From Mytilus edulis (lineage: Eukaryota > Mollusca > Bivalvia > Mytilida > Mytilidae), in assembly GCF_963676685.1 (NCBI RefSeq), contig NC_092344.1:55574830-55638829 (forward strand): 64,000 nucleotides of DNA, read 5' to 3'. Shown here in pieces: positions 1 to 13,000 of the stretch (positions within the stretch are counted from its first letter, which is position 1; every line of letters starts with the position of its first letter). The position numbers and the translations under genes are program-made. The notes under the pieces are model-generated. The model worked only from the letters and a program-made list of their open reading frames with translations. It searched no databases and had not been told where the DNA came from.

Positions 1-46
1 AAACATTGCAATTTCTTAAAATTTAGCATTTTCTCAATTTATGCAT

Positions 47-112
47 GTCCTGATACTGTGCTGGTGGGTCCTGTCATTGTGCTGGTGGGTCCTGATACGG
101 TGCTGGTGATTT
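47..112. repeat. Minisatellite, about 20-bp unit GTCCTG..GTGCTGGTGG
   Basis: About three imperfect units. The same motif occurs in the opposite orientation at 3030-3300. Confidence 0.6.
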
Positions 113-464
113 TGGATAAGAAGTTGGTCATATTTGAAACAAATGTTACAAAATCAATAAATTGGGCAGATAATTGTTGCCAACAGGATCTATGACTCCT
201 ATTTTAGCTCTTGTGCATCCATTTGGCTGTTTAATATGTGTTTTCAAATGATCTTAACTTGTATTACATAATAACATAAAAGGGCAACATCTTTCGTCCA
301 ATATCAGATAACAATATATAGTATCTAAAATAAGTTAAAAATTCCACAATACTATATAATTCATTTTATGTGTCAATTTGTTCGAAAAGTCGAAAAGAAG
401 AGAGTTTAAGTTAATGTCATGATTATCTGTCGCTTTCTAGAGCTATGCTTAGCATTTATTTCAG

Positions 465-617
465 ATGACATGGACTCCTCACCCTGATGACCCTGCTGCC
501 TTTCATAACTTCATCCGTATACATATATTATTAGATAAACGAAAGGCTGCAACTGGTATTTTTGTATTTAAAATGATTCGTTGTAACGAGAATATTTGTG
601 GTGAATGGAAACTGTGA
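465..617 (+). CDS. Possible 50-codon terminal exon (unrecognised)
   Basis: ATG at 465 directly follows a good acceptor (TTTATTTCAG). The frame runs 50 codons to TGA at 615-617 and starts with MTWTPHPDDPAAFHN. It is more GC-rich than its surroundings. No homologue is recognised, and it could be chance or a transposon fragment. Confidence 0.2.
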   Translation: MTWTPHPDDPAAFHNFIRIHILLDKRKAATGIFVFKMIRCNENICGEWKL

Positions 618-1615
618 GGGTCAAAATCTTAAATTGCTTATAAATGTTGCTGGACCTAGTTTCGTTATCTGATCCGAATTTTCTGAAATGTGCAAGGTAG
701 ATAGACATTTTGATTTGTTTACTCGGTAATGAACCCTTGTGTTGATCCCATGGTAAACATAACAAAAATCTCTGTACAAAGGTCTGTGAATTTTCTACAA
801 AAATAGTGATTTTATTTTCACTAAATTCTCTTTTTTCTACTAAATACAATAATGAACTATAATAAATAATAATGCTTTGCAAGAAGTTTCCCCTTGATAT
901 ATGCACATTTCGTAATTGACATTGTCATAAACCGTACACGAAAAGATAAAATATTGATATAAGTACTTAATTTGCATCTTTGAACCCCCACCCCGGCTTG
1001 TTTTTTAGGAGCCTGGGGTGTCTAAAAATGGTCGATTACAGACAGCCGAGTACGCATTTTACTTTCCAGGCGTGTTTATGTTTTTTAAATATAAATTAAG
1101 GCTACATTTTAATATAATAGTTCTATGAATTCACAATATAAAAAAATGCAGAAAAAAAATGAATGAAGTGAAATATCTTAGTAAGGAGTCATAACTACAG
1201 AGATGGTGTGTTTGACACACAAAACTTAAAAGCTTAGTGATATTACCAATATTAAAATAAAAGTGTATTTTAGTTGGGTATTTTTTCCATTTACTCATTT
1301 TCAATTATAATCAAGGCACATTTGATTTTTATTCATGAAAAATATTTAAATATAAAAAAGTAGGACACATTGTTCACTTCCTCCCCCGTAATTCTTTATC
1401 AAAAATATTTATTTTGAAATGAAAAAGCTAAGAAATCTTAGGTTTTTTAGTGTTTTCTAGGTTATCTCGTCTTCATTCTCTGACATATTCTAGCTTGCCC
1501 TTTCATAAAATAGTGATTTTTTTAGTGTTTTATCGAATTTTCGAAAAACAAATACCTGATAACCGCTTAGACAAAAAAAATATGTTGGAAAAATCTTACA
1601 GCAAGTGATTCTTAA

Positions 1616-2355
1616 TAGCCTCGGTCACACCTTACCGGATAGCTCGAACGGACGCCTAACGGATAAAAAAAAAGTTATCCGTTGACAAAATTTGTATCTG
1701 TTGGGAGTCCGTTGGTGTACTAACGAACATGTAACGAATGCCAAACGGACACTGAACGTACGTGAAACGGATACGTACCGGACAGAATGGACGTCGAACG
1801 TACATCCAACGGACGAGTACCGGATAAAACAGACACCGCTATGGAAGCGTAACGGATAAAACGGATGAACAAAATAATCTGAAAATTAAAGGCAATAAAC
1901 CATCTAAAAATTAAAGGCAATAAACCATGAGAAATTTCAATTGGCATTTGTCCATTTTACATCCGGTAGTCATCCGTTTTATCCGTTATCCTTCCGTTAA
2001 TATCCGTTTTATCCGTTAGGCGTCCGGTAGACATCCGTTGGTGAATTGGTCTACCGGATCTCCAACGGATGCATAACGGATACAAAACGGACGAGTACCG
2101 TACAAAACGGTTGCCTAACGGACGTTCAACGGACATTTTATCCGTTGGACGTCCGTTCAAAGTTTGAACATGTTCAAAATTTTCCACCGGACAGAACGGA
2201 CGTCAACGGATAAAACGGACGCTTAACGGACATGCAACGGATATGGACGGACGCCTAACGGATAAGAACGGACGTCCAACGGACATGAACGGATTGAGAA
2301 AAAGTTATCCGTTAGGCGTCCGTTCGAGCTATCCGGTAAGGTGTGACCAAGGCTA
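1616..2355. repeat. Foldback TIR element built from ATCCGTT/AACGGAT motifs
   Basis: Terminal inverted repeats start with TAGCC(T/C)(C/T)GGTCACACC and continue for about 55 bp with a few mismatches. Left is from 1616, right ends at 2355. The interior is made of short alternating motifs (AACGGACG, AACGGATA, TTATCCGTT) in both orientations, so the whole can fold on itself. TA flanks both ends and could be a target-site duplication. No transposase frame is present, so it is MITE-like. Confidence 0.75.
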
Positions 2356-3029
2356 ATATAAGATACATTTTAATTTTACAATCCACCTTTAAAATTTTAC
2401 CGGAAACTCTTCCAAGCTTTCACTGTAACCTCGCTCTAACTTATCCCCCTCCCCCCAAAAAAACACCAAACAAACAAACCCGCAATACTATTGTCATTCT
2501 TATAGTCAACACTCAATTGTTCACAAACAAATGTGTTTTAAGCTGCTAAAGACATGATTCAAACGCTCAGAAAGTCCTTTGTTCTATATTTATGCAAAAC
2601 CTTTCACATTTTTATTTTATGGGTTATTGTTGAAGGTCGTACGATGACGTATGGTTGTTAACACATACTTCCTTTGGTTTCTTATTGACATTTGTCCATT
2701 GACAACAAACATACCACATCATCTACATTATATTAAGTATTGTATAAATTACAACGTATTTTGGTGATCTTGCAAAATGATCGTAATCCCGAAAATCGTA
2801 AACATATTTTCTTATCTTAAAAGGGGGCAAGAAGGGTTCCATTAACAGGCCAATAAATAAGATTACAGTTAATTTCATTTTTTTTTTAAATAGGGGTATT
2901 TTTTCTCTCATAATAACAGTAAACAGATTCACAACAATGTCAATTTCAAGAAAGCAGACAACAGCTAATTAGTCAACAACAGTACAGCATCAATGCTCTT
3001 GAATATATGCCACTTTTAACTAAAATATA

Positions 3030-3300
3030 AAAGCACAGAACCAGGACATAGGAGCACAGAACCAGGACCGTTTTCTTATCACCAGCACAGCGTCAGGACA
3101 ATTCCGTTTAACGAACTTGCATGACTTTTGCAATATAATATTGTTGTAATATACTTTGCATGGTACTTATGACACATCAGAGAAAAATTAAGCAACAAAA
3201 CAGTCGTTTTATTGCCGTTCTGATACAATGTAAACAAACCCACCAGCACAGAATCAGGACCCACCAGCACCCGTCAGGACCAAATCACCAGCACAGTACG
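3030..3300. repeat. Minisatellite CAGGACCCACCAGCAC, inverted relative to 47-112
   Basis: Several scattered units of the reverse complement of the left-hand motif, including the shared ending CACCAGCAC next to AAATCACC. Together with 47-112 it may be the subterminal repeat pair of one transposon covering the left 3.3 kb. Confidence 0.5.
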
Positions 3301-3432
3301 TTCTCTCGCAGGACAACCATACCCACCGTGATGAGGGAAAACACTCCAAAATTTCCAATCCTGCAAAATTTTAGAAAAATAATATTTGTGTTCTCATTCA
3401 GTTACTTGGGTAGTTTATTTGTATTTTCTTAC

Positions 3433-4017
3433 CTGCACAAATCCGAATGGAAACATAGCATCAACAGTTTGTAGAGAAGCAGAATGGAACTTAGAGCGCC
3501 AATCGTCTATCATTGCTGGAAATCTGCATGAGTAATCAAACGCATTTGGTGAATTAGCTTCCCCTATAAAATCAATTGATGTCATATATGTTCAAGAACA
3601 TGAAGGGGACTTCAAGGATAAAAGTGATAACATGATTTCAAGCAAAGCATGAAAACGAGGTCTGCATTTAATCAGCTTGTTACATGTGTATTGCTCCACC
3701 CTGTTTTTATTGTCAGGTTGTAACATGTTAAATACCCTGTCTATACGTCCGGAAACTAGAAGTCCTTGTGAGCTAATGTTTGTTTTGAAACCTCCCTGTC
3801 TTTAAAAAAAGTAAAAACTAAAAAAAAATCCTATCAAGCTTAATGATTATCGGAACTTCTTCAAAACCGATTTATTAACAATTGAGATATAATTTAAAAA
3901 TGTTTTTCAAGTTTCTTTGATTAGCAAATGCTTTTAAATGTTGTAATGATTCAAGAAAATTACTTGTTACATATGCTAAATAGTGCCTGATAATCTGTTT
4001 TAACTAAGATAATTGTA

Positions 4018-4058
<41 letters not shown>

Positions 4059-7000
4059 AATATATAAAGATACTAAAACAACCTGTTATGTAAGGAAATA
4101 AACGAGCGATCGACTGAATTACATACGATGAAAAGTGATATCTTATGGTAAATGCTTTTAAATGTTGTAATGGTTCCAGAAAATGACTTGTTACATATGC
4201 TAAATAGTGCCTGATAATCTGTTTTAACTAAGATAACTGTAGAATATATATATATATAAAGATATATATATTATATATATATCTTTTAATATATAACGAT
4301 ACTAAAACCAGCTTTTATGTAAGAAAATAAACAAGCGATCGACTGAGTTACATACGATGAAAAGTGATATCTTTTTGTAGAGTTGTCATATTAAAAGTAG
4401 TTAAAGGGAGTTCTCAATTATGTTTAATGTTTAGAACTTTACACAATTGCACAAAGCACAATTGCAGAAAAATGTTATTTAAAAACTTATACAGTCACAA
4501 ATAAATATCAAACATAACATACGCAGTGTACATGTACAACCTACTTCTTTCAGTTTTCTTTTTTAATAACACATACAATTTTAATTTTTATACCTTGATA
4601 CCAAAGGGCTCCATATATTGTAGATTTTAGGAAAGGGTGAATCATACCATTCCATAACACGTTATTAGAATGTTGATTCACCGGCGATCTGAGAAAAAAA
4701 AATCTGATTGATAGACAGTGACATACATTATGCACGTGAATATGAAGAAAAAAAAACATCTTTAAAATTCTGAAAATGATTTTTCTAAAAAAAAATTAAA
4801 AAATCTTTTTTGTTTTCTCGAAAAAGAAACGGGTGGGTATTTAATACATATGGTACATAGTCAAGATGTATGAAGTTACTGAGTCTGTAATGGCTATACC
4901 TCCCTGAATTAGTACTAGCTATGTTTGATGTTTTAAAAAAATATATTGCACGCTTCAAAGGTGATTTGTTGAGTTTTTGTAAATGAAAAATGCCTTCATT
5001 TAAAACACTTGAATTTTGAAGAAAGTATATATCTTTTATTTAATGGAAATTTCAAAATTTTAAGATTTTCTATAAGAAAAAACAGCACATTAGCCCGCAT
5101 CATTATCCATAAATTGGTTTTGCGTAATGCAATATAAAAAATTCGTAAGACTTCCGCCGAACCTAGTCTCTCGCCTACTTTTGCTGTTAATCGCAGGCTC
5201 AACAAAATGAGAGAAAAAATCAATAAAAATATTCCTCTCGATTCTATCTTTTGATTGTAACAAGCTTCTGTCCAAGTTTGGTAAAAATCCAGGATAGTTT
5301 ATGAATCTAATACATGTTTAAAAAAAATAACTGCAGACTGTATGTTATATTAACTGGAAGGAAATTTTTAACAAAATTTCCTTTTAGAAACTAGCTTTTG
5401 ATCCTAAACAAGCATCTGTCCAAGTTTGGTACAAATCCAGGACAGTATTAGACAGTTATTAAAATTTTATAAACTTTAACCACAGAGTGAATGTATTGTA
5501 TCCTGGCTGAAAAACTAAGTCCATTTATAAGTAAAATACGGAAAAAACAGGACTTTTTTACAAAATTTACTTCCGGATACTATCTTATGATCATAAGCAA
5601 GCTTCTGTCCAAGTTTGGTAGAAATCCAGAATAGTTTATTAACCTTGACTAACTCGGGTGCGTCTATTTTTTGTGTTGGATTATGTTGGTTTATTTAATG
5701 TATCCGGTTTTGTTTTTTTCCTGTAATTCGTTAATACTTTAGTTTTATCATGTATATCTTTTACATAGTCATTTTATAAAATTTACTGTTTGCAAAAGTA
5801 TAAATTATTCTAAATAATAAGGATGTTCGTATCCCAAGCAGAAAACACTGGCCGTATTTGGATCAGATTTTTTGAACCTTTGCTGTTCAACTTCGTACTT
5901 GTTTTGGCTTTCGAACTTTCGTATCTGTGCGTCACTAGTAAGTCTTGTGTGAACGAAACACACTCAAGGCGTATTAAATCTTAAATCTGGGGCCTTTTGT
6001 TAGCTATTATTCGATTGTTTCTTTGTCCAATACGTTCTCCTATTTATTTGTATTGTAGTCCTGTTATGTTGTGTTGTCATTTTAATGTTATATTTAACAT
6101 TGCCATTAAAACAGGAGGTTTGGCATGCCACAAAACCAGGTTCAACCCACCATTTTTTTCTTTTAAAAATTGTCCTGTACCAAGTCAGGAAAATGGCCAT
6201 TGTTATATTATAGTTCGTTTCTGTGTGTTTTACATTTTAACGTTGTGTTTCTTTTGTGTCGTTTGTTTCCTTTTATATTTGAGTGTGAATTCACATTATT
6301 ATAAGACGTGTCACGGTACTTTTCTATCCCAAATTCATGTATTTAATTTTTATGTTATATTTGTTATATTTTTTATTCTCATCGGATTGTGTTTAATGCT
6401 TAGTTCGTATCTGTGTGTGTTACATTTTAATGTTGTGTTGTTGTTCTCTTATATTTAATGCGTTTCCCTCAGTTTTAGTTTGTAACCCAGATTTGTTTTT
6501 TTCTATCGATTTATGAGTTTTGAACAGCGGTATACTACTGTTGCATTTATTTCTTAAGTTATAAAAATTTCAAAAAATTTAACCACAGAGTGAATATTTG
6601 TGGACGCCGCTGACGACGCCGACGGAATGAAGGATCGCTATATCTCGACTTTTCGACTAAAGTCGAAGGCTTGACAAAGAGCAATATTATATATAATTAA
6701 TCGTACAAATAACATTCTTACTGTAAAATCAATAATCTAGACATTTACTAAAACACTTTGACCACGTAAAATGTATATATTCTTACGGACTTATGTGTCT
6801 TTGTGTTGAATTGCATTTCTGAAGAGCATCTGTTGACGACCATGCTTCTACCGGAGTACCTCCCCAATCTGACTCTACCAATCCAATAGGATAACTAACA
6901 TGAGATGATAAATATTTTCCGAATAGCCAACAAACAGCTGAGAAATATTTGACAGAAGCTGAAATTATATCATTTTCAATTAAGAAATTTGTAGGATTAG

Positions 7001-10000
7001 TAATGAAGCATTTGACTTGTTAAAATGATATATACAGTATCCGTGTGACCCGAGGAAACACGACTTATATGGCGAACAAGATTTCCGAAAAGCGTGTTCG
7101 ACTTAAAACTGTATTACCTCAAATATCAGTACTTTGAAATTATAACTTTACGGAGTATCAAAGAATGGACTACGTTACTAAAGAAAATTACTAACATATC
7201 TTGTTTTAGTGTTAACCAAATTTATATATCAGATAAAATAAGATGAATATATTGATGAGAGAAGAAATAACGGATACAACGTGGAACTTTAATTATCATT
7301 GATAATTTTAACTTAATAAAGAAGGGAATAATAGAAACGATTTTTCGACAACAAAGTGCACTGAAACTTGTACAATATAATAAAAAAGTATACCCGTTTC
7401 CAGAAAAGCGTGATTGTGGCCCAAAGGAATCGATCAAAAAATGTTCTTGTGTAAAAATTAGTTTATTAGAATCTCTGTGCAAATGGTCAGAATTGATAAT
7501 TAATAACAATAAAAAATGTAAATGCTTTATTCTGCACGTGCTTGTGAATGATTTGAAGTTGAGAAGTGAGTATAGTATACTTGTAAAGTATAAAGATAAA
7601 AGTAATTGTAAATAGAAATTTGTTGATAATTTGGTAAGAGATCGAGTAGTAAAATAGTCATACCTTCTTGTCGTATCAGTCATATAAGATAAAAGACGGA
7701 AGCAGATGTGAAAACGGAAAAAAATGGTACTAAAAAAATCAAATAAATCGAGAAAAAAAAGAATGACAAAAGCCCCCTATTTCCCCTAGGATGGGGATCT
7801 TAATCAATGCAAGTTGTTCTATTACGCACTTATCGTATGAAACCAAGAAACCGATACCAACTGGATGTAGTGTATGAAAGGCAAAGGGGTCAAAATTCTC
7901 ACATTGTTATTCTGGATTAAAAATTTTGTAACAATTTTCATGTAACTCTGTAATTAAATATCCTAAAAGTTTATTTTGCAACACTGAAACTCTATAATTG
8001 TAAGTTCCTATTAGATGTTGGGGTGTATTTGTGGTATGTTCATTTGGCATTTGGAATGTGAACATTTGAAATTCGATTTTAGTATATTGATTAATGGTAT
8101 CTTGCATTTTTGTTATTTGAAAATGATTCTTGTTAATTTGCTGACGTGCATCGAAATACTTTATTTTATCTGAATATTTGATCTAAATTTACTCATAATC
8201 AACATGTGATTGTTGGTTCTTATTTCGTTTTAAAACTTGTATGTAAAAACCTGAATAGACCTGAACATATAGTTTTTCAATTCATTAAAATTTCAGTAAC
8301 TTTAAAAAAAAATTCAATTATGCGTATGCATTTTCTCAATCAAGTTTAGATCTAACTTAAGAACAATAATTGAAAAGAATGGAAGGTTCTTGAAATCCTA
8401 TAAACAAATTTATTCATACTTCATTAAATTTTGTTTCATTTTTTCACTGGATTTTTCTTCAAGTGCCAATTTTGTTAAACGAAAATGTAATATAACATTT
8501 AAAGTAAAAACAAAAGTACAAAGTCCAAAACTGGCTTATACACATTTTCTTATATCTATTATATTATGTTGATATCGGGCAATTACAATGTTCATGATAG
8601 TTTTAAAAAAACATTCTGAGCAACCCGTCAAGTTGGGTCATTGGTCCATTTTTTCTAGGTGTAAAAAGTCAGACCTGCCAGAAAACAGATAATCAGGATA
8701 CAATTCACATTTTACAAATACAAATTACAAATTACAAAAGCACATATCACAAAAATACTATATAAAAAGACCTATGGAACATCATAATTAGAATTAGAAT
8801 TACAGAAGTAGAGAGTTTTAAAGTCGGAGTTGACCCTTTGGCTTTCCATAACAAACACATTTCATTATTTTGTCAATGTTGCTTTGTGAAGTTCAAATAA
8901 CTTAAGTTATCGACAAAAATTATGATTACCGCTTCATATTACGTTTGGTATTACACCGACTTAACATATGTTTGCTAAGGGAAACAACTCCTACACACGG
9001 TATCTTTGCCTATCCAAAGCAGGTTGCAAATCCATTATTAAAATCACACTTTTAGACCTTTACATTAATCAACAAATTCATGTTGAGCGTATAACAGTTC
9101 TATATTTACCTGATGTTGGCAATAGCCATTGTTCACCTATATTTCTCCTGGTAAATTCTGTGAGCGGAGTTGTTGACAAACGTGGTTTAGCTTTAAATAA
9201 TCTAATATCCTGGTGACTTGCAGTATCCATGACCTCATCTGTTGCATTAGCGAGCTGCATAACATATTTGAAAGATATTTTATGAGTTTTATTATATTTG
9301 TTTTTATACAATTTAATAAATTCTTCATGAGAGTACTTAGTTGCCATTGTTTTTAAAAAAAATTAATAAAATATGATTACAATGAAAAAATCTATGTATA
9401 TATTTTTTTTATCAATTACCAATAGCATATTATTTGTTTAACAAATAGGTTATGTGTACTGTCCTATGTTGTTTTACTTGTTCGTTTTTATTCTGTGGTT
9501 AGCATGTTTAAATGTAATATTGTATTGTTTACTTGTGTATTTCTCTGTCTTGTATGTTCTTGCATTTATTTGTACTGTATTCCTGTCATATAATGGTGTC
9601 CTTTTAGTGTTATATTTAACATTTTCAATGAAGTGCGAGGTTCGGGTTGCCACAAAACGAGGTTCAACCCACCATTTTTTTTTCTCAAAATATCATGTAG
9701 CAAGTGAGGAAAATGGCAGTTGTTATCTTATAGTTTGTTTCTGTGTGTGTTGCATTGCCGATTGTTTTTTGTTCACTTCAGTGTTTCTGTTGTTTAAATC
9801 TTTTTCTTTTATAATTGATGAATTTCCCTCTGTTTTGGTTTGTAACCCCGATTTGTTATCTCTCAATCGATTTGTGACTTTCAAACAGCGGCATACTACT
9901 GTTGCCTTTATAAAAACATACTCACGACAAATTTATGAACTTTCTTTTAAATGTCGCTTCAAAAAAAATGCCTGTTTCCGTGGATGAAAAAAACAATATT

Positions 10001-13000
10001 TTTTTTACTTTCCATATGTCTTTTTCTAAGCCGTGTATACGTGGTTTCAGTATTTTACCATCAACAAAACATAACTTTTAACAAGCACTAATCCCTATAT
10101 TCTATCGAGCTGATAATAACACTTGCAAAAATAAAAAAATATAAATAGGTCGAACGAAAATAAATTGAACGATTTGAAATAATTTCCTCAATTTACAAAG
10201 CTTCAAAGACACATTACAAATGTATGAAGAAGCCTTTAATCTTAAGCTACAACTGTTTTCTTTTGTCTAAAACCGCTACTAATATTTCATTGCCTAAAAA
10301 TATTATGAAAAGAATTCAATTAAATACATGTCTTCTCTATACTCATGTACCTTAGCATCTAAGAAAAATAACTCAACTACAAACTTAAGTTTGTTGACTA
10401 GCTCGCTGCGTATATCTTTTCTGAGCTGCCGCTTTATTACAATACAGCAATATTATAACAACATAACATATATACAAAATACTATTTGCCATCATCTTCC
10501 AAATTATCAATATTCAAAACACACAAAATACTGTTTCGTGGCCGATCAGGAAAAACCTTTTGGAAACCTGCGTCCTTTTGTCAATGCCAAGCGAAACTAA
10601 GTGTTGGACCGCACTCATATAACATAAATGTTCATGTACCAAAAAATGCTCAATCTAACTTAATAAAAGGGAGTTTTAGTCCGAAGACTACGGCTATAAA
10701 AAATTTATAAGACAACATACAATCCAAATCCGATTACGTCTATATAGCCATACCATATATATATAAACTATATATAACAGACCATTAACAATTAACAATT
10801 GTCAAATTGAGCATTCTTTATGCTTATATGAAAAAATTTGATGTACACAGTACGAACGCAAGGCTAGAAATGATACTCATATAACTATCTATTTACCACT
10901 ACAATTTTTGGCGCCAAAAATTCCTACGCCTCGGAAATACCTTACCGAGAAGACAATAAATTCACGCTTTACTGCGTGCCGCGGGAATTATCTAGTCTTC
11001 TCTATACTCATGTACCTTAGCATCTAAGAAAAATAACTCAACTACAAACTTAAGTTTGTTGACTAGCTCGCTGCGTATATAGAACAACAAAGATAGAGTA
11101 TAAAGAAAAAAACTGACCAATTGGTAATAATCACAGTAATGTACAAAACAAAAACCTTCAAATAAAGGACAGCTAAACAGCAAAACATTTGAACACAATA
11201 ACAATTTATAAACCTAAATGCTCTGAAACTTGTAATCGGTTAGCAACCGAATCTGCTACATAACCATCCTTACTTGAATCACTCTTCCACCTTCCGTGTC
11301 TTTTCCAACACCTGTCATTAACACCTGCATTAGCAGCCGAAGTGGCACCTCCTGACCGTAAAGAATGTAAACCAAGGTTAAGCTCTGGAGCGACCATTTT
11401 CAAACGCTTTATCATACATTCTCTTGCAGTAGTATAACTTATAGGCCTGTTAACCTTAATCAAACCACATTTATCTTTAGATCTATACAAAGGACGAAAT
11501 AAATACATGTCTGTGGATATTTCAATATTCGCCAAACCAAGATATCTTAAAAACATAGAATAAGGACAAGCTAAAGACTGCCCCTTAGATACCAACACCT
11601 CATCTCCAGCTCTATACTGGTCAGTCTTACTCTTCCTAATTTTAAGTACCAAATAACCTTCTTTAATTGTGACATCATTGCATTTCAATTGACTCAATTC
11701 ACTAAAACGTAGAAAAGCACTAAAACTTAACAAAATCATGACAAGATCTCGTACAACTGTTAAATCATTGGAATATTGATACATACTACATAAATCAATT
11801 AAAATATCTTTCGACACTGGATCTTTCTTGTTGACAGGGTTTTTTGCAGTTCGCTTAGCAGACTCGAGTAAATTTTTCACAAATGTGTTGCTAGTTGGAT
11901 CTAACTGACCACAAATTTCGTGAGCCCACTTAACGGAGTAAAAAGCAGTGTTAACAGTACTAAATGTACCACCATTATCTAATAAATGTACAAAATATAA
12001 TGCTATATGAATTGGCGATGCTGGCAAAGAAAGTAAACTATGTTCTATACAAAATCTTTTCCATTTCATAAAACCGTAATAATATTTTTTATCAGTACTT
12101 TCACTTCTGGCATCTAGTAACCGTGTAGATAAACTCCTCACTAAATTATGTAACGAATGTCCCTCTTCAATTCCACTGTCCTCCACGGCTTCGTGCACAA
12201 ACTGCTCAATGTTTAAGCCTGTTCCAAAAATAAAAAACACATCAATCAAATCTTATCTTAAATGCAAGCATCGTTAATGTTCCTTGTTTCCCAAATAAAC
12301 CATTATTACCTCTCCCTGTAATAACAGAATTCTCTTCTGTCAAGAATTTTTTGTTGTTTATAAAACGTTTAAAATTCCCGTTTGATTCACACAATAACAC
12401 CCAATAAGGCGCAGATTTCCAAAAAGGAACTACTAAAGTACCGTTTGCCTCGTCTTCCAAAAATTTTCTAATAACTTTACAAACCAAATTAGGCGGTGGG
12501 ACGACCCAATTGTTTTCGCCTTTCCAACTTTGTTTAAAAGCATCTACTGCTTCTGTACAATTACACCAAAATTTAGAATTAAATCTTGTACATTTAGTGT
12601 TATAGTCTGTGGCAAATCTGTCCACTGTATGAATACCCCATATATTATCTAAGCTATTAAAGACTTCAGTACTGATACCCCAGTCATCACAATCAGAGTA
12701 TCTACTCAGATTGTCTGCCACTTTATTTTGGTCTCTAGGTATCCATTGTGTCGTAATTTTACAACTATTTTCAAAGCATAATGTGTGCAATTCACATGCT
12801 AAAACCTGAAGGTCGGTTTTCCTACTCCCGTTTTTTACTATGCTAGTAACATTCTTATTATCTGTATTAATTTGTAATGTCTGATTCTTAATCAAATGCA
12901 GAGAACTTTTAACTGTTCTATTGACTGCCTCGAGTTCACGCCATGTAGAACTCTTGATCCTCTCATGATCTGCCCAACTACCCACTACAGTGTGCAAACT

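Larger units (their letters stand above)
113..3029. other. Non-coding stretch left of SIAE copy 1 exon 6
   Basis: Presumably intron 6 of SIAE copy 1. Apart from the foldback element at 1616-2355, it holds a short spliced-looking ORF (465-617) and a dispersed repeat end at about 2615-2715 (related to 43365-43485). The missing SIAE exons 7-9 are not here. Confidence 0.5.

Noticed and set aside
1-3432. Search for SIAE copy 1 exons 7-9
   Set aside because: No sequence resembling exons 7-9 of copy 2 was found; they are presumably beyond the left edge.
5997-6458. 153-codon plus-strand frame
   Set aside because: It follows a dispersed repeat (also at 9440-9912) and reads as low-complexity hydrophobic sequence without homology.
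7222-7683. 153-codon minus-strand frame in SIAE copy 1 intron 3
   Set aside because: No ATG-context, domain or splice support; composition is that of AT-rich intron.
9454-9987. 177-codon plus-strand frame
   Set aside because: Derived from the TATACTACTGTTGC repeat family; not conserved as protein between copies.
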